This document shows positions 8,847-18,308 of a DNA stretch of 64,000 nt, in pieces. How positions within the stretch are numbered: position 1 is the first letter of the stretch; each line of letters starts with the position of its first letter. Below the pieces are notes generated by a model. It saw nothing but the letters and a program-made list of their open reading frames with translations. It was not told the origin of the DNA and searched no databases. Both the position numbers and the translations under genes were made by a program. The DNA is from DATJCV01 sp963707665 (GTDB taxonomy: Bacteria; Pseudomonadota; Gammaproteobacteria; Burkholderiales; Burkholderiaceae_D), in the NCBI GenBank assembly GCA_963707665.1, contig CAVPQU010000018.1:496001-560000 (forward strand). Reading direction: 5' to 3'.

Positions 8847-10049
8847 TCAGACGCGCTCGATGATGGTGGCTATGCCCATGCCGCCGCCGACGCATAGCGT
8901 GATCAGGCCGCGTTTCAGCTGGCGTGCTTCGAGCTCGTCGAGCAGGGTGCCGAGCAGCATGCAGCCGGTTGCGCCCAGCGGGTGGCCGAGCGCGATCGCG
9001 CCGCCGTTGACGTTGACCTTTTCTTCCGGCACGCCCATGTCTTTCATGAATTTCATCACGACCGCGGCAAACGCCTCATTGACTTCGAACAGGTCGATGT
9101 CGGCCACCGTCAACCCGGCTTTCATCAGCGCCTTGCGGCTGGCCGGCGCCGGGCCGGTCAGCATGATGGTGGGGTCGGTGCCGGTGACGGCGGTCGCCAG
9201 GATGCGCGCGCGCGGCTGCAGGCCGAGGCGCTGGCCGATGGCGGCGCTGCCGATCAGCGCCAGCGCGGCGCCGTCGACGATGCCGGAGGAGTTGCCGGCG
9301 GTGTGCACATGATGGATGCGCTCGACCTGCGGATACTTGCGGATCGCCACGCTGTCAAAACCCATTTTGCCAGGCGCCTCGAACGAAGGGCGCAGGCCGG
9401 CCAGCGCGTCCATGCTCGATTGCGGCTTGATGAATTCATCCTCGGCCAGCACGATCACGCCGTTCTGGTCGCGCACCGGGTGCACCGATTTGAAGCGGCC
9501 GGCGGCACGTGCCGCCGCCGCCTTTTGCTGCGAGCGCAGCGCGAATGCATCCACCGCTTCGCGCGAGAATCCTTCCAGCGTGGCGATCAGGTCGGCGCCG
9601 ATGCCCTGCGGCAGGAAATCGGTGGCCAGGCTGGTTTCCGGGTCGGCCGCCCAGGCGCCGCCGTCGGAGCCCATCGGCACGCGCGACATCGATTCGACGC
9701 CGCCGGCCACCACCAGATCTTCCCACCCGGAGCGGACCTTTTGCGCCGCCAGGTTGACCGCTTCCAGACCCGAAGCGCAGAAGCGATTCAATTGCACGCC
9801 GGCCACTTTCCAGTCCCAGCCGGCCGCCAGTGCTGCCGTCTTGGCGATGCAGGCGCCCTGGTCGCCGATCGGCGTCACGCAGCCGAGCACCACGTCGTCG
9901 ATCTGCGCGGTGTCGAGTTGATGACGCGCTTGCAACTCTTGCATCAGGCCGGATAGCAAAGAGACCGGCTTGACGGTATGCAGGCTGCCATCCTTTTTTC
10001 CCTTGCCGCGCGGGGTGCGCGTGGCGTCATAGACGAATGCGTCGTTCAC
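8847..10049 (-). CDS. Acetyl-CoA C-acyltransferase (thiolase)
   Basis: 400 residues, GTG start at 10049 with GGAG seven bases upstream. It catalyses thiolytic cleavage in beta-oxidation, or the reverse condensation. The nucleophilic cysteine is in NRFCASGLEAVN (about residue 90). The C-terminal catalytic elements are GGAIALGHPLGATG and CVGGGMG. It is first in the minus-strand operon with the FadJ-like fusion and divergent from the acyl-CoA dehydrogenase, so the intergenic operator at 10103 can control both sides. This is a FadA-type partner by context; which acyl chains it handles cannot be told. Confidence 0.95.
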   Translation of the reverse strand: MNDAFVYDATRTPRGKGKKDGSLHTVKPVSLLSGLMQELQARHQLDTAQIDDVVLGCVTPIGDQGACIAKTAALAAGWDWKVAGVQLNRFCASGLEAVNLAAQKVRSGWEDLVVAGGVESMSRVPMGSDGGAWAADPETSLATDFLPQGIGADLIATLEGFSREAVDAFALRSQQKAAAARAAGRFKSVHPVRDQNGVIVLAEDEFIKPQSSMDALAGLRPSFEAPGKMGFDSVAIRKYPQVERIHHVHTAGNSSGIVDGAALALIGSAAIGQRLGLQPRARILATAVTGTDPTIMLTGPAPASRKALMKAGLTVADIDLFEVNEAFAAVVMKFMKDMGVPEEKVNVNGGAIALGHPLGATGCMLLGTLLDELEARQLKRGLITLCVGGGMGIATIIERV

Positions 10050-10102
10050 GGCGTATCTCCTGGTCGATCGATCAAGGAATCATAAGACCAGCGCCTTTAC
10101 AA

Positions 10103-10120
10103 AGCAACTGCTTGGTTAGT
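10103..10120 (+). promoter_or_regulatory. Candidate TetR-type operator, copy 1
   Basis: 18-bp imperfect dyad AGCAACTGCTTGGTTAGT in the divergent region between the thiolase operon and the acyl-CoA dehydrogenase gene. It matches the site at 21976-21993 (reverse strand) at 15 of 18 positions. Both sites sit between divergent acyl-CoA metabolism genes, which suggests one shared regulator. Confidence 0.55.
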
Positions 10121-10245
10121 AGAATGATTCGGCTTGCCTGACGCCCTTCAGCGCCGCGATGACGGCGTGTCGCACTGTGTTATCCGGCGTGTCGGGCCCC
10201 GGTCTTCCTGCGCTACGCGATCCAATCAACCAGAAGGAGCCTTCC

Positions 10246-11406
10246 ATGCAATTCACCCATGAGCATCAAGAGCTGCAACGCAACCTGAAGCGCTTCATCG
10301 ACGTCGAGATCAATCCGTTTGTGGACGAGTGGGAAGAGGCCGAGATATTCCCGGCGCATGAGCTGTTCAAGAAGATGGGCGCCTACGGCTTTCTGGGCAT
10401 TTGCAAGCCGCAGGAGTATGGCGGCATGGAACTCGATTATTCCTATTCGCTGGTGATGGCGGAGACGCTGGGTCACATCCGCTGCGGCGCGGTGCCGATG
10501 GCGATCGGCGTGCAGACCGACATGTGCACGCCGGCGCTGGCGCGTTTCGGTTCGGACGCTTTGCGCCGGGAATTCCTGGCGCCGTCGATCCGCGGCGAGA
10601 TGGTCGGCTGCATCGGCGTGTCCGAGGCATCCGGCGGCTCCGATGTGGCCGCGATCAAGACCAGTGCGCGCAAGGATGGCGACGACTATGTGATCAACGG
10701 CAGCAAGATGTGGATTACCAATAGCCTGCAGGCCGACTGGATGTGCGTGCTGGCCAATACCTCGGACGGCGCGCCGCACAAGAACAAGACGCTGATCATG
10801 GTGCCGATGAAAACCGCCGGCATCAGCATCGCCAAAAAAATCCGCAAGATCGGCATGAATTCCTCGGACACCGGCCTGATTCATTTCGACGACGTGCGGG
10901 TGCCGCAACGCTATGCGATCGGCCAGGAAGGGATGGGCTTCACTTACCAGATGCAGCAGTTCCAGGAAGAGCGGCTGTGGTGCGCGGCGAACAGTATCCA
11001 GGCGCTGGCCAACTGCATCGACTGGACCATTGAATGGGCGCGCGAGCGGGAAATGTTCGGTAGCCGCTTGCTGGATAACCAATATGTCTATTTCCGCCTG
11101 GTCGAGCTGAAGACTGAAGTCGAGGCCCTGCGCGCGCTGACTTACCGCGCCTGCGAACTGTACGTCGGTGGCCAGGACGTGACCGAGCTGGCATCGATGG
11201 CCAAGCTGAAGGCCGGGCGCTTGATGCGCACGGTTCCGGACGCCTGCCTGCAATTCTGGGGCGGTATGGGCTATACCTGGGAAAACCCGGTATCGCGCAT
11301 GTACCGCGACGGCCGGCTGGCCTCGATCGGCGGCGGCGCCGACGAAGTGATGATGGCCATCATCGCCAAGACCATGGGGATCCATCCGGGCAAGCAGGCG
11401 CGTTAA
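10246..11406 (+). CDS. Acyl-CoA dehydrogenase
   Basis: 386 residues from the ATG at 10246, preceded by AAGGAG. FAD enzyme that introduces the first double bond in beta-oxidation and passes electrons to ETF. Family landmarks are CIGVSEASGGSDVAAIKT and KMWITNS in the middle domain, the C-terminal LQFWGGMGYTWENPVSRMYR, and the closing RLASIGGGADEVMM. It is divergent from the thiolase/FadJ operon and probably serves the same pathway. Substrate chain length is not determinable from sequence alone. It could also act on a branched acyl-CoA such as citronellyl- or isovaleryl-type substrates, since the liv/acyl-CoA operon is nearby. Confidence 0.94.
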   Translation: MQFTHEHQELQRNLKRFIDVEINPFVDEWEEAEIFPAHELFKKMGAYGFLGICKPQEYGGMELDYSYSLVMAETLGHIRCGAVPMAIGVQTDMCTPALARFGSDALRREFLAPSIRGEMVGCIGVSEASGGSDVAAIKTSARKDGDDYVINGSKMWITNSLQADWMCVLANTSDGAPHKNKTLIMVPMKTAGISIAKKIRKIGMNSSDTGLIHFDDVRVPQRYAIGQEGMGFTYQMQQFQEERLWCAANSIQALANCIDWTIEWAREREMFGSRLLDNQYVYFRLVELKTEVEALRALTYRACELYVGGQDVTELASMAKLKAGRLMRTVPDACLQFWGGMGYTWENPVSRMYRDGRLASIGGGADEVMMAIIAKTMGIHPGKQAR

Positions 11407-11457
11407 GCACGGTGCGTGGGCTGCCATTGCGGGAAAGTGGAAGGGCTGTCTAGAATT

Positions 11458-11518
11458 ACATACACCCTATATAGACAGCTGATATCGCACGGATTTAAAG
11501 CGATTTTCGTACATACTC
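11458..11518 (-). repeat. GAGTAT intergenic element, copy B
   Basis: Read on the minus strand: left box GAGTATGT (11518-11511), inner GCGATA at the fixed position, and right box GTGTATGT (11465-11458). Box starts are 53 bp apart. It lies about 50 bp after the acyl-CoA dehydrogenase stop. Confidence 0.7.
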
Positions 11519-11748
11519 AATCGTGTCTGAAGATCCGCGCGGGGAAATAGAGGGTTTTCCATGCTGTGCGCCGCCCAACCGGGAAGGTCGCATGGCCAAA
11601 CAACGGCAAGCCTGTGTTGCGATTGGTGCGTCTCCTCGACTGCCAGGCAGCGAGTGATGGTATGAATCGCGGCTTTCGAGGTGACACGATCGACAGGCGC
11701 CCAATTCCGGTATCGAAACTGACATTGGAGGCGTTTCGCCGATGCTAA

Positions 11749-11928
11749 ATGGCAGTGCCAGGTCATTGTGTATTTGAAGGCGAAGCGATCAGTTCGGATG
11801 GAGGGTTGATGCTGCTGCGGCCACTGGCACAGCGGATCGGGATTACGGCCGCAGCGGGGGCCGATTCCCTGTCCGGCCGCGTGCCCTGCAGCGATTTGCG
11901 CGAAAGTGCTGGAAAAAACAGCTACTGA
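11749..11928 (+). pseudogene. Possible transposase N-terminus remnant (IS1380/IS4-like)
   Basis: A 59-codon open frame whose translation contains FEGEAISSDGGLMLLRPLAQ followed by RIGIT. This resembles the start of IS1380-type transposases, which begin with a beta strand, S/T-S-D-G/A-G-x-x-L-L-R and a helix. The frame stops soon after, and no catalytic region or terminal inverted repeats are visible. If the reading is right, this is a scar of an old insertion in a 1-kb gene-poor gap. Identification rests on a short motif and is uncertain. Confidence 0.4.
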
Positions 11929-12443
11929 CTTGAACGTAAGCCCAACCTTCGCTATCATCGCGGACTCCGTGTTTGCGGATTAGGATTACTTCATCTACTG
12001 GTTGGGGATGGCGCATGTCAACTGACGCCCTCTTCCGATTGGGGATCGTCTCAGAATCTCTGAACACCTCCCAAGGGGAAGACTTTACAAGCCCGCTTCG
12101 CGCGGGATGGCGGGCACCGTATCCGGTGCGCCGCAAGTACCCGATCGCGCTGCGGCGTGAGCGCGGTAATGTCCGTGCCGCCGTTCTCGTGCGGCGCATC
12201 CAGTTGTGCGCGAACCGTTTGCTGCATCACGCCAAACGTCGTCTGCAAGGCGCGCCCAGCAGCGACTCCCATCCCACCCGAACACCGATCTGACGCGGCT
12301 GGCGCGTAGCGCCCGTCGCAGCAACACCCTCCGCTTCGCTTGACGAGCCGGGGGCGGCGGTCGTATGCGCGCACCGCTGGCAATGGGGCACCGTGCAGGC
12401 TGCCACACCCGTTCAACCCGTGATACCAAGATGATTGCCATCG
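11929..12443. other. Gap without recognisable gene
   Basis: About 515 bases between the transposase remnant and the decarboxylase gene. It contains GC-rich hairpin-like stretches (such as GCCCGCTTCGCGCGGG near 12093) but no frame with a credible start or family. The decarboxylase promoter is presumably here; I see no clear -35/-10 pair. Confidence 0.5.
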
Positions 12444-13547
12444 ATGATACAAACCCCTTATTACTTGATCGACAAGACCTTGCTGCGCCAGAAGCTGGAA
12501 ACCGTGCGCTACGTGCGCGCGCATTCCGGCGCGCGCGTCTTGTTGGCGTTGAAGTGCTTTGCCACCTGGTCGGTGTTCGATCTGATGCGCGAGTACCTGG
12601 ATGGCACCACCTCGTCGTCGCTGCATGAAGTGAAGCTCGGCCATGCCAAGTTTGGCGGCGAGACCCATGCCTACAGTGTCGCCTTTGCCGCGCATGAGAT
12701 CGAGGAAGTGCTGGATCACTCGGACAAGATCATCTTCAATTCCCTGGGGCAGTTCGAGCGTTTTGCCGGCCAGGCCGAGCGCCGCGGCCACCAGGTGGGC
12801 CTGCGCCTGAATCCGCGCATCAGCGCTTCCAATTTCGATCTGGCCGACCCGGCACGGCCATTCAGCCGCTTGGGCGAGTGGGACCCGGCGCGCATCGATA
12901 CCGTGGCCGACCGGCTGGACGGCATCATGATCCACAACAATTGCGAGAACCGTGACTTCGAGCGCTTTTCGCAGATGCTGGCGCAAATCGAAAACCAGTA
13001 TGGCAGCCTGTTGCATCGCCTGAAGTGGGTCAGCCTCGGCGGCGGCATTCATTTCACGGCGCCAGACTATCCGCTGGACGCGTTCTGCGCGCGCCTGCGC
13101 AGCTTTGCCGAGACTTACGGCGTCCAGGTGTATCTGGAGCCGGGCGAGGCGGTGGTTGGCGACACCACCACGCTGGAAGTGTCGGTCATTGATTTGCTGG
13201 ATAACGGCAAGGCGCTGGCGGTGGTCGACAGTTCGACCGAAGCGCACATGCTGGATCTGTTGATTTACCAGCAGCAAGCCAAGGCCGCGCCGGATGAAGG
13301 GCCGCACCGCTACATGATCTGCGGCAAATCCTGCCTGGCCGGTGACGTCTTTGGCGAGTCCAGCTTCCCGGCGCCGCTGCAGGTGGGCGATCGCATCTCG
13401 CTGCGGGATGCCGGCGGCTATACGATGGTTAAAAAGAACTGGTTCAACGGCGTGCACATGCCTTCCATCGCGATTCGCGAGCTGGATGGCACGGTGCGCG
13501 TCGTGCGCGAGTTTTCGTTCCAGGACTACGTGGACAGCTTGTCCTAA
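12444..13547 (+). CDS. nspC: Carboxynorspermidine/carboxyspermidine decarboxylase
   Basis: 367 residues from the ATG at 12444. PLP-dependent decarboxylase of the alanine-racemase fold that removes the carboxyl group from carboxy(nor)spermidine, the last step of the alternative polyamine route. The PLP-lysine is in VLLALKCFATWSVFD near residue 35. Downstream are the glycine-rich KWVSLGGGIHFT and the C-terminal active-site segment GKSCLAGDVFGE. The next gene, 37 bp later, encodes the matching reductive enzyme, so the pair makes spermidine or norspermidine without S-adenosylmethionine decarboxylase. Which product is formed cannot be told from sequence. Confidence 0.92.
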   Translation: MIQTPYYLIDKTLLRQKLETVRYVRAHSGARVLLALKCFATWSVFDLMREYLDGTTSSSLHEVKLGHAKFGGETHAYSVAFAAHEIEEVLDHSDKIIFNSLGQFERFAGQAERRGHQVGLRLNPRISASNFDLADPARPFSRLGEWDPARIDTVADRLDGIMIHNNCENRDFERFSQMLAQIENQYGSLLHRLKWVSLGGGIHFTAPDYPLDAFCARLRSFAETYGVQVYLEPGEAVVGDTTTLEVSVIDLLDNGKALAVVDSSTEAHMLDLLIYQQQAKAAPDEGPHRYMICGKSCLAGDVFGESSFPAPLQVGDRISLRDAGGYTMVKKNWFNGVHMPSIAIRELDGTVRVVREFSFQDYVDSLS

Positions 13548-13584
13548 AAGCGTAGTTGATTCACTCTGATTGGAGATCCGGCAT

Positions 13585-14892
13585 ATGAAACGCAATGTCC
13601 TCATCATTGGCGCGGGCGGGGTGGCCCACGTCGTCGCCCACAAGTGCGCGCAGAACAATATCCTGTTGGGCGACATCCATATCGCTTCGCGCACGCTATC
13701 CAAGTGCTGGGCCATCATCGAGTCGATCCGCGCCAAGGATAGTCAGCAAGGTCCCGGCAAGCTGGCCGCGCATGCGCTAGACGCCATGGATGTCGAAGCC
13801 ACCAAGGCGCTGATCCGCGACACGCGCAGCCAGATCGTCATCAATGTCGGTTCGGCGTTCCTCAACATGTCGGTGCTGCAGGCCTGCATCGAGACCGGCG
13901 CAGCCTACCTGGACACCGCAATCCATGAGGACCAGGACAAGGTGTGCGAGGCGCCGCCATGGTATGCCAACCATGAATGGAAACGCCGCGAAGCGTGCGA
14001 GGCCGCCGGCGTCACCGCCGTGCTGGGCGCCGGCTTCGATCCCGGCGTGGTCAATGCCTACGCCCGTTACGCGGTCGATACCTGGTTCGACCGGGTTGAA
14101 TCGATCGACATCATCGACGTCAATGCCGGCAGCCACGGCCGCTACTTCGCGACCAATTTCGATCCGGAAATCAATTTCCGCGAATTCACCTCGACGGTCT
14201 GGTCCTGGCAGCAGGGGCAGTGGCAGGCCGACCAGATGTTCGAGCACCGCCAGGAGTGGGATTTGCCCATCGTCGGGCGCTCGACCACCTACCTGACCGG
14301 GCACGACGAACTGCACTCGCTGTCGCGGCACCTGGACGTGCCCAACATCCGTTTCTGGATGGGTTTTGGCGACCACTACATCAATGTCTTCCGGGTGCTG
14401 AAGAACCTGGGCCTGCTGTCGGAAAAACCGGTGCGCACGGCCGAGGGCCTCGAGGTCGTGCCGCTGAAGGTGGTCAAGGCGGTGCTGCCTGACCCCGCAT
14501 CTCTGGCACCCCTCTACAGCGGCAAGACCTGCATCGGCAACCTGGTGCGGGGTGTCAAGAACGGCCGTGAGCGCGAGGTGTTGATCTACAACACCTGCGA
14601 TCACGAGAACTCGTTCAAGGAAGTCGGTAGCCAGGCGATCTCGTATACCGCCGGCGTGCCGGCAGCGGCAGCCGCGATGCTGATTGCCGACGGCCGGTGG
14701 GATATTGGCTGCATGGCGAATGTCGAGCAGCTCGATCCGCGACCCTTCCTGGCGCTGCTTGACCGCATGGGCCTGCCGACCCGGGTCAAGGACGAGCAGG
14801 GCGACCGCGCGCTGGAGCTTACCGCAGAAGATCGTGCATACGGGCCCGCCACGCAGCCGCGCAAGGATTTCGACCAGATTCTTACGTCCTGA
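13585..14892 (+). CDS. Saccharopine dehydrogenase family protein, likely carboxynorspermidine synthase
   Basis: 435 residues from the ATG at 13585 (preceded by TGGAGAT). The N-terminal Rossmann motif is VLIIGAGGVAHVVAHKCAQ, and the fold continues with the saccharopine-dehydrogenase catalytic domain (AVLGAGFDPGVVNAYARYA). In this family, members next to nspC reductively condense aspartate beta-semialdehyde with putrescine or diaminopropane to give the carboxy-polyamine. It is the second gene of the two-gene unit. Function is assigned mainly from the gene pair; a lysine-pathway saccharopine dehydrogenase is the alternative. Confidence 0.88.
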   Translation: MKRNVLIIGAGGVAHVVAHKCAQNNILLGDIHIASRTLSKCWAIIESIRAKDSQQGPGKLAAHALDAMDVEATKALIRDTRSQIVINVGSAFLNMSVLQACIETGAAYLDTAIHEDQDKVCEAPPWYANHEWKRREACEAAGVTAVLGAGFDPGVVNAYARYAVDTWFDRVESIDIIDVNAGSHGRYFATNFDPEINFREFTSTVWSWQQGQWQADQMFEHRQEWDLPIVGRSTTYLTGHDELHSLSRHLDVPNIRFWMGFGDHYINVFRVLKNLGLLSEKPVRTAEGLEVVPLKVVKAVLPDPASLAPLYSGKTCIGNLVRGVKNGREREVLIYNTCDHENSFKEVGSQAISYTAGVPAAAAAMLIADGRWDIGCMANVEQLDPRPFLALLDRMGLPTRVKDEQGDRALELTAEDRAYGPATQPRKDFDQILTS

Positions 14893-15043
14893 AGGGCCGA
14901 GCCCCCGCAGAAGACGCGCATCGTCGTCTCGCCAGTCGGGCAGCACAGTCCTTCCTGGCAATGAGGCTTCAGCGGATCAAGGTGCTCCATCGTTAAACCG
15001 AGCCGGGCTGCCGCTGGCGAACGGCGCGCTGCACCGTCGCATG

Positions 15044-15067
15044 AAAAAGCCCGCGCGAGGCGGGCTT
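15044..15067 (-). terminator. Terminator after the branched-chain substrate-binding protein gene
   Basis: Stem AAGCCCGC / GCGGGCTT with a 5-nt loop. On the minus strand the stem is followed by a T tract. It sits about 20 bp past the livK-like stop. Confidence 0.75.
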
Positions 15068-15087
15068 GTTGACGATGCCGGGATAGT

Positions 15088-16266
15088 CTAATAATCCAGG
15101 TAATCGGTGACCGCCGCCCACTTGCCATTCTGGATCTGGCCGACACGCGACTTGGCGTTGCCCAGATGGCTGGTCTTGCTGAACTTGTACTCCGGGCTGC
15201 CGAACATGTCGCGGCTGAAGCTGATGGTCTCCAGCGAATTGGCCAGGCTGTCCACGGTCGGGTTGGCGCCAGCCTTGTCCAATGCCTGCGCAAACATGCT
15301 CATCATCGAGTAGCCATAGGCGGAAAATTCGCTCGGGTCTTCGTTGAAGCGGGCCTTGTACTTGGCGCCCCAGTCACGCACGTTCTTCGAGGGATCATCC
15401 ATGTATGGCACGGCGACCTGGAAGGTCGAGTAGAAGCCGTCCATCGCCTTGCCGCCCAGCTTGTGGATCAGCTCGGTGTAGGAGGCGGAAGTGCCGATGA
15501 AATTCGGGTTCCAGCCGTTCTTGCGCGCTTCGCCGATGGTGCCGATGGTTTCACGGATGACGGTGCCCATCACCACGGTGTCGCAGCCGGAGGTTTTCAT
15601 CTTCGCTACTTGTGACGAAAAATCGGTGGCGCCGCGCTTGTAGCTGGTTTTTTCAGTCGCGGTGAGGCCGATGTCCTTCAGTCCCATCTCGGCGCCACGC
15701 AGGATTTCCATGCCGAAGTCGTCATCCTGGTAAATGATGCAGAATTTCTTCGCGCCACGCTCTTTTTGCATGAACTTGACGCCGCTGCGTGCCTGGTCAT
15801 AGTAGGGCGCGGCGAAGGCGAACTTGAGCTTGGTGAGCGGCTCATAGACTTCGCGCGCGGCGGTCAGCGGGAACAGGTTGGGCACGTTTTTATCGGCCAG
15901 CGTCGGGAAGGTTGCCATCACCACACCGGTGCCGATGGTGCCGATCATCGCGAAGATCTTGTCGCGCTGCACCAGTTTCTGCGCCGCCAGCAATCCTTTC
16001 TTGGGATCGTAGCCGCTGTCTTCCACCAACAGCTTCAACTTGCGGCCTTGCACGCCGCCCGCCTCGTTGATTTCCTCGGTCCGCATGATCAAGCCGTTCC
16101 GGGCTTGCTTGCCGAAGCCGGCGATCGGTCCCGACAAATCCTGGATCGAGCCGAGCACGATTTCATTTTTGCTGACGCCCTGGGTCTGGGCTTGCGCCAA
16201 TCCGGCACAGGCCAGCAGGCTCAGCAGTACAGCGGGGGCGAAAACACGGCGTGTCAACGATTTCAT
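15088..16266 (-). CDS. livK: Branched-chain amino acid type ABC transporter, periplasmic binding protein
   Basis: 392 residues from the ATG at 16266 behind a GGAGG site. The signal peptide spans about residues 1-27 (ending LAQAQ). The mature protein opens with the family hallmark NEIVLGSIQDLSGPIAGFG, and later shows the type I periplasmic-binding fold (LLVEDSGYDPKKGLLAAQKL). It would capture the ligand for the permease encoded upstream. It is the last gene of the minus-strand liv cluster, 151 bp after the acyl-CoA synthetase, and may have its own promoter. The ligand need not be leucine: the neighbouring CoA ligase suggests an organic acid such as an aromatic or short-chain carboxylate. Confidence 0.93.
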   Translation of the reverse strand: MKSLTRRVFAPAVLLSLLACAGLAQAQTQGVSKNEIVLGSIQDLSGPIAGFGKQARNGLIMRTEEINEAGGVQGRKLKLLVEDSGYDPKKGLLAAQKLVQRDKIFAMIGTIGTGVVMATFPTLADKNVPNLFPLTAAREVYEPLTKLKFAFAAPYYDQARSGVKFMQKERGAKKFCIIYQDDDFGMEILRGAEMGLKDIGLTATEKTSYKRGATDFSSQVAKMKTSGCDTVVMGTVIRETIGTIGEARKNGWNPNFIGTSASYTELIHKLGGKAMDGFYSTFQVAVPYMDDPSKNVRDWGAKYKARFNEDPSEFSAYGYSMMSMFAQALDKAGANPTVDSLANSLETISFSRDMFGSPEYKFSKTSHLGNAKSRVGQIQNGKWAAVTDYLDY

Positions 16267-16417
16267 ATTGCCTCCTTTGGAATGCGCGTGATGGTGGATA
16301 TGTGCGCTGTTATTGGTTTGCCAATCCGTAATATAGTGGAAACGGAGCGGCATGCCCTTGAATTTGCATCGAAAACCCTGGTGTCGCTTTTTTACCGCAT
16401 CTGATCTGGTGCATGAT

Positions 16418-18301
16418 TCATGCTCCCCGATACATGGACTCGATCAGGTCGCTGTACTTCTGGTGAACGAATTTGCGCTTGAGCTTCATGGTCGGCGTTA
16501 ATTCGTCATCTTCCGCGGTCAGTTTTTGTTCAATCAGGCGGAATTTCTTGACCTGCTCGACCCGCGCAAATTTCTGGTTGACCCGCTGCAGTTCAGCGTC
16601 GATCAATGCCTGTATCTGCGGCGCACGGCACAGGCTGGCGTAGTTGGAAAACGGGATGTCGTGGTCCTGCGCATATTTTTCGACGTTGTCCTGGTCGATC
16701 ATGACCAGGCACACCAGATATGGCCGCTGGTCGCCGATCACCACCGCATCGGTGATGTAGGGTGAAAACTTCAGCTCGTTTTCCAGTTCCGACGGCGTGA
16801 CGTTCTTGCCGCCGGCAGTGATGATGATGTCCTTCATGCGGTCGGTGATCTTGAAGTAGCCGTCTGCATCCATCCAGCCGACGTCACCGGTATGCAGCCA
16901 GCCGTCGGCATCGATGGTTTCGGCGGTTTTGTCCGGCTGGTTGATGTAGCCCATGAAGACGTTGTCGCCGCGCACCAGCAACTCGCCGGTTTGTTGATCC
17001 ACCCGGATCTGGTTGAAGGGCGCCGCCGCGCCGATCATGCCCGGCTTGATCAGCGAGGGCCGGGTGGCCGTGCCGCCGCCGGACGATTCGGTCATGCCCC
17101 ACACCTCCAGCATCGGCACGCCCAGCGCCAGGTACCAGCGGATCAGGTCGGGCGAGATCGGCGCCGCGCCGGTCGCGACGTAGCGGCAGCGGTGGATGCC
17201 GATTGACTTGCGCACATTGTTTAGCACCAGTAGCCGCGCCAGCCAGAACTGTGCCGCCAGCAACGGCGGCGGCGTCTCGCCTTTTTCGAGATAGGCGGCA
17301 GCCTTGTGGCCAACCGCGAGCGCTGTCCGGTAAGCGAATTTGCCCAGCCGCGTTCCTTCGGAGACGGTGATGGTGACGCCGGAATAGAATTTTTCCCAGA
17401 TGCGCGGCACCGCCAGGAACACGGTCGGCGCGATTTCACGCACGTTCTCCGGGATCGTCTCCGGATTTTCCACAAAATTCAGGCGCGAGCCGGTGTACAA
17501 GGAAAAATACGCGCCGGCCAGGCGTTCGGCCACATGGCACAGTGGCAGGAAGCACATGCGCTCGTCGCTCTCGTCCTGTGGCAGCACCGTCTGGAAGCCA
17601 TGCAGCGCGCTGATGACGTTGCGGTGCGACAGCATCGCGCCTTTGGGCTTGCCGGTAGTGCCGGAGGTATAGATCAACAGCGCCAGGTCCTGCGGCTGCC
17701 GGCTGTCGATGCGTCGTTCCCACTCGGCCGCATGTTGCGGGCTGGCCGCTTCATATTCGCGCCCGAGCGCGCGCAGTGCATCCAGGCTCATCACCTGGCT
17801 GTCGTCGAGGTCGCGCAGGCCTTCCATGTCGAACACGATGATCTTGCGCAGCAGCGGTAGCCGCTCGCGTACTTCCAGCACCTTGTCGAGCTGTTCCTCG
17901 TCTTCGACGAAGATGTAGACCGAGCCTGAGTCCTGCATCAGGTATTCCACCTGCGAGGCGGCATCGGTCGGGTAGATGCCGTTCGATACGCCGCCGGCGC
18001 ACAAGGCGCCGAGGTCGGCGTAGAGCCATTCCTTGGCGGTGTTGGCCAGGATCGACACGCATTCGCCCGGTACGAATCCGCAGGCGATCAAACCCTGGCC
18101 CACTTCGCGCACGATGGCAGCCATGTGTGCATAGCTGACGCTTTGCCAGATGCCGAATTCCTTCTGGCGCAGGCAGATCAGGTCGCGGCGCTGCTGCGCT
18201 GCGTTCCAGAACATTCGTGCAATTGTGTCGCCGGGCACGGCAAGCTCCATTTTTGCTGCCTGTGGCTTGCTCAGTGTCATGGCATCCGGATGTTTGTCCA
18301 T
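16418..18301 (-). CDS. Long-chain-type acyl-CoA synthetase (AMP-dependent ligase)
   Basis: 627 residues. It activates a carboxylic acid to its acyl-CoA through an acyl-adenylate. The P-loop-like motif LIYTSGTTGKPKGAML lies near residue 210, the adenylate motif VWGMTESSGGGTATRP near 400, and the hinge GWLHTGDVGWMDADGYFKI followed by DRMKDIIITAGGKNVTP near 480. Length and motifs fit the LC-FACS/AMP-ligase subgroup often inserted in liv-type operons. It starts 7 bp after livF, so it is cotranscribed with the transporter. This implies import of the acid and activation on arrival. Confidence 0.93.
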   Translation of the reverse strand: MDKHPDAMTLSKPQAAKMELAVPGDTIARMFWNAAQQRRDLICLRQKEFGIWQSVSYAHMAAIVREVGQGLIACGFVPGECVSILANTAKEWLYADLGALCAGGVSNGIYPTDAASQVEYLMQDSGSVYIFVEDEEQLDKVLEVRERLPLLRKIIVFDMEGLRDLDDSQVMSLDALRALGREYEAASPQHAAEWERRIDSRQPQDLALLIYTSGTTGKPKGAMLSHRNVISALHGFQTVLPQDESDERMCFLPLCHVAERLAGAYFSLYTGSRLNFVENPETIPENVREIAPTVFLAVPRIWEKFYSGVTITVSEGTRLGKFAYRTALAVGHKAAAYLEKGETPPPLLAAQFWLARLLVLNNVRKSIGIHRCRYVATGAAPISPDLIRWYLALGVPMLEVWGMTESSGGGTATRPSLIKPGMIGAAAPFNQIRVDQQTGELLVRGDNVFMGYINQPDKTAETIDADGWLHTGDVGWMDADGYFKITDRMKDIIITAGGKNVTPSELENELKFSPYITDAVVIGDQRPYLVCLVMIDQDNVEKYAQDHDIPFSNYASLCRAPQIQALIDAELQRVNQKFARVEQVKKFRLIEQKLTAEDDELTPTMKLKRKFVHQKYSDLIESMYRGA

Positions 18302-18308
18302 ATTCGTC

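Noticed and set aside
12085..12441. Arginine-rich minus-strand frame upstream of nspC
   Set aside because: Composition typical of out-of-frame GC-rich DNA; no start context or family signal.
16312..16325. Dyad ATTGGTTTGCCAAT upstream of the livK-like gene as a third copy of the TetR-type operator
   Set aside because: The arms differ from the 10103/21976 sites, so it does not support the same regulator.
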